This document shows, in pieces, positions 38,375 to 46,082 of a stretch of DNA of 57,139 nucleotides. The stretch is from a virus: IMG/VR virus record IMGVR_UViG_3300047554_000764, positions 1 through 57,139 of that record; one strand, given 5' to 3'. Positions within the stretch are counted from its first letter, which is position 1. Every line of letters begins with the position of its first letter. Both the position numbers and the translations under genes were made by a program. The notes beneath the pieces are model-generated. The model saw only the letters and a program-made list of their open reading frames with translations, had not been told where the DNA came from and did no database searches.

Positions 38375-39100
38375 ATGGCAACAAATATTGCAATTGATGT
38401 AGAAGATATCAAAACAAAACTGTATGATTTTCTTAAAGAATCAGGGTGGAACAATGTTTTGAAAGGTTTTTTACTATCAGAAGACTTTGACAAAATCCTT
38501 CTTCAATTGGAAGAAAAGGTAAAAGATGACAAAAGGTTTACTCCTCCTCTAAAACAAGTATTTAGAGCATTTCAGGAATGTCCTATTGATTCACTTCAGG
38601 TTATTTTTGTTGGTCAAGATCCTTATCCTCAACTTGGTGTAGCTGATGGCATTTCTTTTAGTTGTAGTAATACAATGAAAAAAGAAGCATCATTACGTTA
38701 TATTCATAATGCTGTTGCTAAAACAGTTTATGAGAACAAGATTGAAGGTAAAGATTTAACACCAGATTTAACGCCATGGGCCAACCAAGGTGTTTTAATG
38801 CTAAATACTTCTCTTACAACAGAAGTTGGTAAGATTGGTAAGCATTTTGACATTTGGCAGCCTTTTACAACGTATCTTTTTGATATGCTTAATTCTTTAG
38901 ATAAACCATTGATATGGGTTTTCTTAGGTAAAAAAGCAGAAGAGTACGCAGAACTGATTGATGATAGGCATGTGAAATTGGTAGCAAGTCACCCAGCATC
39001 TGCTGCTTATCAAAAGCAACAAGAATGGGATTGTAATGACATTTTTAACAAAATAAACCAAGAAATTACCAAAAATAATGGTAAAAATATCACTTGGTAA
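38375..39100 (+). CDS. ung: Uracil-DNA glycosylase, family 1
   Basis: 241 aa, normal length. The water-activating motif is GQDPYP (80-85, catalytic D82), ISFSCSN for uracil stacking (94-100), LNTSLTT (about 144-150), and SHPASAA in place of HPSPLS at the leucine-loop site (about 205-211). It excises uracil from DNA, starting base-excision repair. UDG is a common crAss-like gene. With dUTPase it keeps uracil low. The C-terminus is basic and unremarkable. Confidence 0.95.
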   Translation: MATNIAIDVEDIKTKLYDFLKESGWNNVLKGFLLSEDFDKILLQLEEKVKDDKRFTPPLKQVFRAFQECPIDSLQVIFVGQDPYPQLGVADGISFSCSNTMKKEASLRYIHNAVAKTVYENKIEGKDLTPDLTPWANQGVLMLNTSLTTEVGKIGKHFDIWQPFTTYLFDMLNSLDKPLIWVFLGKKAEEYAELIDDRHVKLVASHPASAAYQKQQEWDCNDIFNKINQEITKNNGKNITW

Positions 39101-39132
39101 TTTTGTAATTTAAGATGTTTTTAGTAGATTTG
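39101..39132 (+). promoter_or_regulatory. Bacteroidota-type promoter for the helicase-SSB operon
   Basis: TTTTG at 39101-39105, 19 nt spacer, TAGATTTG at 39125-39132. Full match to TTTG-N19-21-TAnnTTTG. Transcription would start near 39139, about 25 nt before the DnaB-like gene. Confidence 0.7.
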
Positions 39133-39164
39133 TAACTCAATCGTAAACGCATAACGCAACGTAC

Positions 39165-40265
39165 ATGTTTAATTCAAAATCAGCATTTGCTGCAGCTAGA
39201 CCTGTGGCAGATGAAGGTGGTGTTGAGGCATCTAAACCAATCTCAACAAGTGTCCCTTATACAAGTCCTGTATCAAAACCTGCCACTCATCCTCCACATA
39301 GTAAATTGTGGAAACGTTATGGTGATCTTATGGCAGAAGGCGTTAGCTACTTAGAACAACGCAAAACAGGACGTGCTAAATCACTCAAAACTCAATGGAG
39401 TGGTTTCAATAAAATTGGTCTTGATGGATTAGAATGGCAATCACTTTATGTAGTGGGTGCTAGACCTGGTGTTGGTAAAACACTTTTTGCATCTTCTATT
39501 ACTAGAGATTTGCAAAGACTTAATCCTGAACAAGATTTCTCTGTTTTACATTTTCAATTTGAAATGCTTGGTAGAAACATGGCAATTAGAGAATTGTCCA
39601 ATGCTTCTAACTTAAATGTGAGGTATATTCAGTCTGCACAAGATGATGGATTACCACCTTTGTCAGAAGTTGATTTTAAAAGATTGGCTGAGTATGCAAG
39701 CAAACAAGTTGATAGACAAGAGTATGTAGTTGATACTGCTACTAATGTTGCTCAAATGCAAGAAATTATTGAGAAGTTTTATCATGAAACCAAAAAACCA
39801 TTTGTTGTTACGTTGGACCACACTCTTCTAATCAAACAAGGTGCTTCTGAAACAAACAAGCAGCAAACTTTAGAAAAGTTGGCAACAATGATGACAATGA
39901 TCAAAAATAGGTATCCTGTTATTTTTATTGTACTAACACAGTTAAATCGTGACATTGACAATGCTGAACGTCAGATTCCTGGAAAGTTATCAAACTATCC
40001 AACAGAAGCTGATGTTTTTGGTAGTGACTCATTACTGCAATGTGCAGATGTAATGATTGCCATGAACAGACCTGCCAAGTACAATATCAGTTTGTATGGC
40101 CCACATCAGTACATTATTGACCCATCAATGGAAAATTATTTAGCATTACATGTGTTAAAGAACCGTTTTGGTGATGTGAGTGTACAGTGGTACTACGCAA
40201 ATTATAAAATAATGGGGCTTGAAGAAGCAACTCCACCTAGAATGAAACCAAAGAAAACAACTTAA
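39165..40265 (+). CDS. dnaB: Replicative DNA helicase, DnaB-like
   Basis: 366 aa, shorter than bacterial DnaB (about 470). The first ~75 residues are low-complexity (Ala/Ser/Pro), so the usual N-terminal primase-interaction domain is missing. The RecA-fold core shows Walker A GARPGVGKT (98-106), the DnaB pattern FQFEMLGRNMAIRELS, Walker B FVVTLDHTLL (about 218-227), VLTQLNRD as sensor, and a DnaB4-like GSDSLLQCADVMIAMNRP near the C-terminus. It should form the hexamer that unwinds the phage fork. Downstream genes in the same operon are the Sak4-like ATPase and SSB-like protein. Confidence 0.9.
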   Translation: MFNSKSAFAAARPVADEGGVEASKPISTSVPYTSPVSKPATHPPHSKLWKRYGDLMAEGVSYLEQRKTGRAKSLKTQWSGFNKIGLDGLEWQSLYVVGARPGVGKTLFASSITRDLQRLNPEQDFSVLHFQFEMLGRNMAIRELSNASNLNVRYIQSAQDDGLPPLSEVDFKRLAEYASKQVDRQEYVVDTATNVAQMQEIIEKFYHETKKPFVVTLDHTLLIKQGASETNKQQTLEKLATMMTMIKNRYPVIFIVLTQLNRDIDNAERQIPGKLSNYPTEADVFGSDSLLQCADVMIAMNRPAKYNISLYGPHQYIIDPSMENYLALHVLKNRFGDVSVQWYYANYKIMGLEEATPPRMKPKKTT

Positions 40266-40285
40266 TAATTTAAAACGCAAACGTA

Positions 40286-40930
40286 ATGAGTAACGCAACA
40301 GAAAAACCTAAAAGACACATCTCAGAGATTACAGCTGAGTACAAAACATTTTGGCAACCTCTATTTAAAGATCTAAAACTTGATGCTCCAACTTTTGGTG
40401 CTAAACTTTGCTATATGGGTAAAGAATTTAGTACTGATGGTACACGAGAAGCATGTGTAAGATTTTTTCCTAGTGAACTCAATAGTGGTAATGACTACTA
40501 TACAGAGTTGTTTGATTGGGACCAGTATTATTTTACGCCTAATCACAGGACTTTGTACAAGTTGAAAAATAATCCACATTGGAAAAGTGAACCTGAAAAA
40601 TACGTTGAGGTTCCATCTGACAAACTACCTACTTCAACTTTTGCAGTTAGGTTAAGCGATCTTGAGATTGTAAATAAAAGTGACATTACAGCTATTGTTC
40701 CTACGCTTTCTTCTAAAGAAACAGCTCCTGGATTATTCAATAGTGCAAATGACACTTTGTTTAACAACTTAGAAGATCCATTTAATGAACAGTCTTTTGA
40801 CGAGGCTTTTGCAGAAAAAGAAGACAATCACTATACATCATTGACAATACGAGATTTGTATTGTATGATACAAAATGTGCCAATGTCTAACAAAAAATGG
40901 TTAAATCAATTAATTTCTAAAAACAAGTAA
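40286..40930 (+). CDS. Replication-operon protein, unknown
   Basis: 214 aa. Beta-rich N-half with YMGKEFSTDGTREACVRFFPSEL, a central proline-rich link and an acidic C-half that ends in a basic helix (MSNKKWLNQLISKNK). No catalytic motif. It sits between DnaB and the Sak4-like ATPase and its stop overlaps the next start by 1 nt. A helicase loader or SSB-type accessory is possible. It looks conserved in this context but I cannot name it. Confidence 0.7.
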   Translation: MSNATEKPKRHISEITAEYKTFWQPLFKDLKLDAPTFGAKLCYMGKEFSTDGTREACVRFFPSELNSGNDYYTELFDWDQYYFTPNHRTLYKLKNNPHWKSEPEKYVEVPSDKLPTSTFAVRLSDLEIVNKSDITAIVPTLSSKETAPGLFNSANDTLFNNLEDPFNEQSFDEAFAEKEDNHYTSLTIRDLYCMIQNVPMSNKKWLNQLISKNK

Positions 40931-41688
40931 TGGCAGAAACAACAAATGAGTTGGTGCTTCCCACAAAGATTGTGAAGGCAACCACAAAAAGTCCAAAGAA
41001 CATGATTATCTTCAGCAAACCTAAAGTTGGTAAAACAACTTTATTGGCACAGCTTGATAACTGTTTAATCATTGACCTTGAAAATGGTACTGATTATGTT
41101 GATGCAATGAAAATCAAAGCAGCCAGCGTAGCTGATATTGCTAAGATTGGACAGGCAATCATCGCAGCAGGTAAACCATACAAATTTATTGCTGTAGATA
41201 CAATCACAGCACTAGAAGAAATGTGTATTCCTTATGCTGAAGAATTATATTCTAAAAGTGCTATGGGTAAATCATGGTTTACAAAAGGTAAACTAGAGTA
41301 TGGATCAATTCTGAATATGCCAAATGGTGCAGGATATCCATGGTTGCGTCAAGCTTTTGAGAAAATTGTTGATTACATCAAACAATTGGCTCCACATGTT
41401 ATTCTTGTAGGTCACATTAAAGACACATTATTAGAAAAGAATGGTGCAGAATTTAATGCACTAGACCTTGACTTAACAGGTAAGCTTAAACGTATCACAA
41501 CTTCAAATTCAGATGCTATTGGATATTTGTATCGCAAGGGTAATCAAAACATTTTGAGTTTCAAAACTACAGATGAGATTGCATGTGGTGCTCGTCCTGA
41601 GCATTTGCGTAATGCAGAAATTGTAATTTCTGAAGTTAATGAAGATGGTTCTGTCACAACCTCATGGGACAAAGTATTTATAGACTAA
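40930..41688 (+). CDS. Sak4/RecA-like ATPase
   Basis: 252 aa. Walker A SKPKVGKTT (29-37), LIIDLENGTD (about 46-55), Walker B FIAVDTITAL (about 88-97), a long helix, then HVILVGHIKD (about 157-166). This is the layout of the Sak4 single-strand annealing ATPases (AAA_24) and of the crAss-like RecA-type ATPase near SSB. It would work with the SSB-like protein 36 nt downstream in annealing or fork repair. Starts in a 1-nt overlap with the previous gene. Confidence 0.85.
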   Translation: MAETTNELVLPTKIVKATTKSPKNMIIFSKPKVGKTTLLAQLDNCLIIDLENGTDYVDAMKIKAASVADIAKIGQAIIAAGKPYKFIAVDTITALEEMCIPYAEELYSKSAMGKSWFTKGKLEYGSILNMPNGAGYPWLRQAFEKIVDYIKQLAPHVILVGHIKDTLLEKNGAEFNALDLDLTGKLKRITTSNSDAIGYLYRKGNQNILSFKTTDEIACGARPEHLRNAEIVISEVNEDGSVTTSWDKVFID

Positions 41689-41724
41689 CAATTTAAAAAA
41701 GTAAACAATTAAAAATCAATAATT

Positions 41725-42501
41725 ATGTTTAAATCTAGTGATTTCAATCCAAACGCAGGTAACAACGTACCTAAAATTATCAACCCAGGAACACACTTAT
41801 GTCGTGTTGTAGATGTCAAACTTGACGCACCTTCTTACAAGAAAGAGGCTTACTTTATTGTATTGACTCTTGAAGGTCCTGATCGCGGACCAGAGTTTGT
41901 TGGTTTGCCAATTGACAAAATGAATCCTTCTCTAGGAAACTACAAAGGACAAATTGGTAATGTTCGCTCTGGACGCTATCCATTCAGTGACTATGTTTAT
42001 GAAGGACGTGATATTTCACGTGATGAGCAAATGTTCCGCTGGATTAACAATCTTGCAAAACAACTTGGTGTATTTGATGCAATGAATGCTGGAAATGGTA
42101 TTCAAGCTGCAACAATTGAAGAGTATGTTGATGCAGTTCGTAAATTTATCACAGCTCCAGGTTTATGGGCTCAGTTTACTGTTGCTGGTCAAGAGTATTT
42201 TACTGAAGGTTATGACAGAGCTAATTACCGTTTATTCTTCCCTAAGCAAGAAGGTAAGTTATTACCTTACTCAGCATTGGAAGATGCAGAAGGTAATCCT
42301 GTAAACTTGTTGCCTTACAACGCTGCTAAACACATCATTGTGAAAGTAGAAGAACCAGCACAAACTGTGACAGAATTTGGCGGTCAAGCTGCAGGTATTC
42401 CTGCTAATGACATGTTCAATCTTAATGCTGCAACTCCAATTGCAAATAATACATTTGCAGAAGGTGGTACTGCACCAGCTACTTTGAACTTGCCTTCTTA
42501 A
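41725..42501 (+). CDS. Probable single-stranded DNA-binding protein
   Basis: 258 aa. The N-half is beta-rich with THLCRVVDVKLDAPSYKKEAYFIVLTLEGPDRGPEF, like an OB fold. The C-half is helical and then a flexible, Ala/Asn/Thr/Pro-rich tail ending LNLPS without the usual acidic tip. Codon choice is that of a highly expressed gene, as expected for SSB. It directly follows the Sak4-like ATPase. The SSB call rests on position, fold impression and composition; no hallmark motif exists. Confidence 0.7.
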   Translation: MFKSSDFNPNAGNNVPKIINPGTHLCRVVDVKLDAPSYKKEAYFIVLTLEGPDRGPEFVGLPIDKMNPSLGNYKGQIGNVRSGRYPFSDYVYEGRDISRDEQMFRWINNLAKQLGVFDAMNAGNGIQAATIEEYVDAVRKFITAPGLWAQFTVAGQEYFTEGYDRANYRLFFPKQEGKLLPYSALEDAEGNPVNLLPYNAAKHIIVKVEEPAQTVTEFGGQAAGIPANDMFNLNAATPIANNTFAEGGTAPATLNLPS

Positions 42502-42520
42502 TTATTATTTCATCTTAATT

Positions 42521-42552
42521 GAGGGGTGGGAATAACATCTCACCCCTTTTTT
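42521..42552 (+). terminator. Rho-independent terminator
   Basis: AGGGGTG and CACCCCT form a 7-bp GC-rich stem with a 12-nt loop and T6. It separates the SSB-like gene from the primase. Confidence 0.85.
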
Positions 42553-42555
42553 ATT

Positions 42556-42563
42556 TATTTTTG
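42556..42563 (+). promoter_or_regulatory. Possible promoter (-7 box) close to the primase start
   Basis: TATTTTTG lies only 6 nt before the ATG at 42570. If active, the mRNA would be nearly leaderless. No TTTG at the expected distance, so weak. Confidence 0.3.
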
Positions 42564-42569
42564 TAAGAT

Positions 42570-43574
42570 ATGTTTTCATCCAAATCTTTTATTGATGACG
42601 TAAATGAAGTTCCTGCAAAATGGATCTTTGAAAACTATCTTGGTCTATCTCAAAGTCTTACAGGTCAAAGCGTTAGAATCAATAGTCTATTTAATATTAA
42701 TGACAAAACTCCTTCAATGTATATTTATTACAATGAAGAAACTGCGTCATATAAATATAAATGTTTTTCTACTGGAAAAGCAGGTGGTCCTGTTGATTTA
42801 ATGATGCACGTATGGAATGTTAACTTTTTTGAAGCTTCTCAGAGAATCATTAAAGATTATTCTGACTATATAAGAACAGGTAAGATCTGCGAAACAAAAA
42901 TAGTTCAACATTCTAAATGGAAAGTTGATAGATGGAAGACAAGAGGCTGGACCAAGAATGATGCTGAATTCTGGTCACAATACAATATTGACAGCGAATT
43001 GTTAAACAAGTATTATGTTGTGCCTTTGGACAGATACGTCATGCAAAAAGTCACTCATGACAACAAGGTTGAAGATGAGTTTACCATTGTAAGTAAACAT
43101 GTATATGGTTATTTTACAAGAGAAGGTATTCTTTACAAAATCTACCAACCTAAGAATAAAGAAAAGAAGTTTATTAAAATCTGTGATTACATACAAGGCT
43201 ATCAGCAGTTAGAGAACAAACCAATATTAATCATAGCTTCATCCTTGAAAGATTGCCTGGCAATTAAGAGTATGAAACTGAATGTTGATGTTGTGGCTCC
43301 TGATAGTGAAAACAGTTTGTTACAAGAAGACGTTATCTTTGAATTTAAAGAGATATATGATGCTGTTGTAACCATATTTGATAGTGATGAGGCAGGTATA
43401 AAAGCAATGAAAGCTTATGAAGAAAAGTATAAGCTTCCTTTTTGTTATTTACCATTGGAAAAAGATATTGCTGATGTAGTAAAAATCCATGGTGTACAAA
43501 AAGCAATGCTTGAATTTGTCCCAAAATTGACAAACGCTGTAGAAAAGTATGCTGATATGCAGTCAGTTGATTAA
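42570..43574 (+). CDS. DnaG-like primase
   Basis: 334 aa. The N-terminal part has NINDKTPSMYIYY and YKYKCFSTGKAGGPVDLMMHVWN, the core of the CHC2-type domain but with the zinc cysteines reduced. The TOPRIM domain has the strand ILIIASSLKDCLAIK where the acidic residue of the usual EG motif is absent (Ser in its place), and the DxD motif TIFDSDEAG at about 271-273. Lacks the C-terminal helicase-interaction domain. It lays RNA primers for the family B polymerase. It has its own short leader after a terminator. Confidence 0.85.
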   Translation: MFSSKSFIDDVNEVPAKWIFENYLGLSQSLTGQSVRINSLFNINDKTPSMYIYYNEETASYKYKCFSTGKAGGPVDLMMHVWNVNFFEASQRIIKDYSDYIRTGKICETKIVQHSKWKVDRWKTRGWTKNDAEFWSQYNIDSELLNKYYVVPLDRYVMQKVTHDNKVEDEFTIVSKHVYGYFTREGILYKIYQPKNKEKKFIKICDYIQGYQQLENKPILIIASSLKDCLAIKSMKLNVDVVAPDSENSLLQEDVIFEFKEIYDAVVTIFDSDEAGIKAMKAYEEKYKLPFCYLPLEKDIADVVKIHGVQKAMLEFVPKLTNAVEKYADMQSVD

Positions 43575-43582
43575 TAATTTCT

Positions 43583-43590
43583 TATTTTTG
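43583..43590 (+). promoter_or_regulatory. Possible promoter (-7 box)
   Basis: TATTTTTG, 20 nt before the GIY-YIG gene. A TTG lies at 43567 but at a 13-nt spacing, so only the -7 box supports it. Confidence 0.3.
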
Positions 43591-43610
43591 TTGACTCACA
43601 CACTTTATTT

Positions 43611-44060
43611 ATGACAAATTGGACCTACCTTAAGAAAAAGGTAACAAAAGTTGATGATATTCCTAATCATGAGGAAGTCATAGGGTTCATATATAAGATT
43701 ACCAATTTAAAAACTGGTAAGTTTTATATTGGACAAAAAAGTCTTTACCACAAGCGTAAGACTAAAATCTCCAAAAAGGAGAAGACTGAAACAGGTACAA
43801 GAAAAGTATTCAAACAAGTTGTGAAAGAATCAGATTGGATGACTTATTATGGTTCATCAGTTGATTTAAAATCTGATGTTGCTAGACTTGGACCTGAAAA
43901 TTTTAAAAGGGAAATCTTGGAATTATGCTGTACTAAAAAGTATTTGAATTATTGTGAACTTTCACATCAAGTAAAAAATGATGTGCTGAAAGAAAACACA
44001 TATAACGGAAATATTCTAGGTAGGTATTTTGCAAGAGATATGGAAAATTGTAAATGTTAA
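43611..44060 (+). CDS. GIY-YIG-type endonuclease (SegE-like)
   Basis: 149 aa. The GIY-YIG core appears as GFIYKITN (25-32) and FYIGQKS (38-44), then MTYYGSSVDLKS with the conserved glycine-serine, R in REIL (about 108) and E in CELSHQ (about 124). The Seg family of T4-like phages (free-standing homing endonucleases) is the closest named group. It lies between the primase and the PD-(D/E)XK nuclease, with its end overlapping the latter by 7 nt, as an invading endonuclease gene would. It may also work in junction cleavage. Confidence 0.8.
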   Translation: MTNWTYLKKKVTKVDDIPNHEEVIGFIYKITNLKTGKFYIGQKSLYHKRKTKISKKEKTETGTRKVFKQVVKESDWMTYYGSSVDLKSDVARLGPENFKREILELCCTKKYLNYCELSHQVKNDVLKENTYNGNILGRYFARDMENCKC

Positions 44061-45112
44061 AAAAAATGGCAGTAGCTAAATTCACATCAGATGTTGCATT
44101 TGCAGAACGCATGCAAAAAGAAGAAGAGTTTTTTTCAAAACCTTTTTTATTGTCGTATTCAGGATTGAATAAGTTATTATTCAGCCCTGCTTTGTTTTAC
44201 AATCACTATGTTTTAGGTCAACGTGATGACACAGAAGATAAAAACATGGTAGAAGGTAAACTTATCCACTGTCTATTATTAAAACCTGAAGGTTTTGATG
44301 ACGAGTTTGTTTTAAGCTCAGTCAGTACCCCAAGTGATAATCCTAAAAAATTATTACAAACTTTGTTTGCTCATTACAAAGAATTAAAAAATGATGGTGA
44401 TAAGCGTGAAGATTTACATGAATTTTCAGGTGCTATCATTGATATTTTATCTGACATGAATTTGTATCAGACATTGAAAACTGATGCACAACGTCTAGAT
44501 AAAATTATTACTGAAGATCATGTTGCCTATTGGGAATACATGAAAAAATCTGTTGGCAGAACTGTTATTGATCAAGATACTTATGATTTTGCAAAATCTG
44601 TAGTTGAGAAAATCAAAAGCAAACCTGTTGTTATGGATGTAATGGGATTCTTTGGTGATAGCTTTAATGGTGTTACTAAACAAAATGAAATTGAACTTGC
44701 AATGTTTGATGAAAAATTCTTGTTTGGATTAAGAGGATTTATTGATAATCTTGTTTTTGACAGCGCCAATAAAGAAATCAGAGTAAATGATTTAAAGAAG
44801 ACTTCAAAAGACATTGGTTCTTTTAAAGATAGTATAGAGTATTATCGTTACTGGATGCAAGCTGCCATTTATTACAAAATGGTTGAGCATGTTTACTTAA
44901 GCAAGCCTGAATATGCTGATTACAAAATCACATTCAGATTTGTTGTAGTAGATCCGTACATGCAAATTGCACCAATTAGAGTATCTGATAATACAATGAA
45001 AGAGTGGTTAGTAAAAGCAGATGAAATGATTCTGAGAGCTAACTTTCACTTTGAAAACAAGTCATTTGAATTACCTTACGAATTTTTAGTCAACAATGAA
45101 GTAGTATTATGA
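44054..45112 (+). CDS. PD-(D/E)XK exonuclease of the replication arm
   Basis: 352 aa (start 44054, overlapping the previous stop by 7 nt; M5 at 44066 also possible). YSGLNKLLFSPALFYNHYVLG and EGKLIHCLLLKPEGFD form the front helix and the glutamate site, GFIDNLVF (about 230-238) supplies the first Asp, and NDLKKTS (about 244-250) the D-x-K pair. QAAIYYKMVEH follows as the Q-motif helix. This is a RecE/lambda-exonuclease-like resector. With the Sak4-like annealer it makes a recombination pair. Confidence 0.85.
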   Translation: MLKKMAVAKFTSDVAFAERMQKEEEFFSKPFLLSYSGLNKLLFSPALFYNHYVLGQRDDTEDKNMVEGKLIHCLLLKPEGFDDEFVLSSVSTPSDNPKKLLQTLFAHYKELKNDGDKREDLHEFSGAIIDILSDMNLYQTLKTDAQRLDKIITEDHVAYWEYMKKSVGRTVIDQDTYDFAKSVVEKIKSKPVVMDVMGFFGDSFNGVTKQNEIELAMFDEKFLFGLRGFIDNLVFDSANKEIRVNDLKKTSKDIGSFKDSIEYYRYWMQAAIYYKMVEHVYLSKPEYADYKITFRFVVVDPYMQIAPIRVSDNTMKEWLVKADEMILRANFHFENKSFELPYEFLVNNEVVL

Positions 45113-45669
45113 TATCTAAGATATACGACAAGTATTTCCAAAAGTCATTTACATTTTTGTATCCACTACTAGGTTTCAAAAAAGACAAGCACCCACGTCC
45201 AGTTCAAACTTATTTGAGCTGGGCTGGCAGTGCTTATAACAAGTCTTCTAGAAAACTAATTTGTGTTTATGAGAATACAGATGATGAAAAATGGAAAACA
45301 TTTGAGAGAGAGTATTTGATAACACATAAGATGTTAGACATGTGTGTACCCCTTGACAATAACCAGATTGTATATATCTTTGATTTTAACTCAGTAAGTG
45401 AAGATTTTGATTCATTTTTGAGTGGTAAGTATTCTAAAATGTCTTCACACACAAAGAAGATATTAGCTGACTATTACGGTATACACACGCCAGAATGGGT
45501 GTACATTGAGTCTTTTATATTTCCAGCAAAGTATTTTAAGCAATATGCTGAAATTCTTGGAGTAGAAGAAGATTTTATGAGAAGTGTGGGAGAACTATGT
45601 GACCGTGTTAACTTTGAAAAAGAAACATTCACAGTAGAATGCCCACAAGGATTAGAATTTATAAACTAA
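45109..45669 (+). CDS. Replication-arm protein, unknown
   Basis: 186 aa. Tyr/Phe-rich alpha/beta protein with DNNQIVYIFDFNSVSEDFDSFLSG in the centre. No motif recognised. It overlaps the nuclease gene by 4 nt and precedes the polymerase block, so a replication accessory is likely. Confidence 0.68.
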   Translation: MISKIYDKYFQKSFTFLYPLLGFKKDKHPRPVQTYLSWAGSAYNKSSRKLICVYENTDDEKWKTFEREYLITHKMLDMCVPLDNNQIVYIFDFNSVSEDFDSFLSGKYSKMSSHTKKILADYYGIHTPEWVYIESFIFPAKYFKQYAEILGVEEDFMRSVGELCDRVNFEKETFTVECPQGLEFIN

Positions 45670-45686
45670 ATTAATAAAAACCAAAA

Positions 45687-46082
45687 ATGCAAAAAGAAAC
45701 AAAATGTATGTTTGTGTACAGCACAGACTGGTATGGACGCAAAAGCTTCCGCATGTTACCATTATCAATGGAGTGTCCTTTTAATGAGGTGATCTATGAT
45801 CCAAACACACGTGTACTTGCTGTAATTAGCAAGGACAAAAAAGACAAACCACAAATGCTTCCAAAGTTAACAGACAAAGGTCAAGTAATTCCTTTGCGTG
45901 GTGCAGAAGGACAGCAGTATGTTGAAGAACGTAGGATTATGGAAACATACTATGAGTACTACATTGATAAGAAGAGTGACATTGAACGCTTTATTCAAAT
46001 GTTTGCTTTGAACTCTGATCATGAAGCATTGAACATCATTAATGAACCAATTGATTTAAGTAATCCTGAAACAGAAAATTAA
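45687..46082 (+). CDS. Small replication-arm protein, unknown
   Basis: 131 aa, beta-rich N-half (CMFVYSTDWYGRKSFRMLP), basic middle, helical acidic C-half. It overlaps the polymerase start by 1 nt, so the two are made together; a polymerase accessory is a reasonable guess. No family recognised. Confidence 0.66.
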   Translation: MQKETKCMFVYSTDWYGRKSFRMLPLSMECPFNEVIYDPNTRVLAVISKDKKDKPQMLPKLTDKGQVIPLRGAEGQQYVEERRIMETYYEYYIDKKSDIERFIQMFALNSDHEALNIINEPIDLSNPETEN

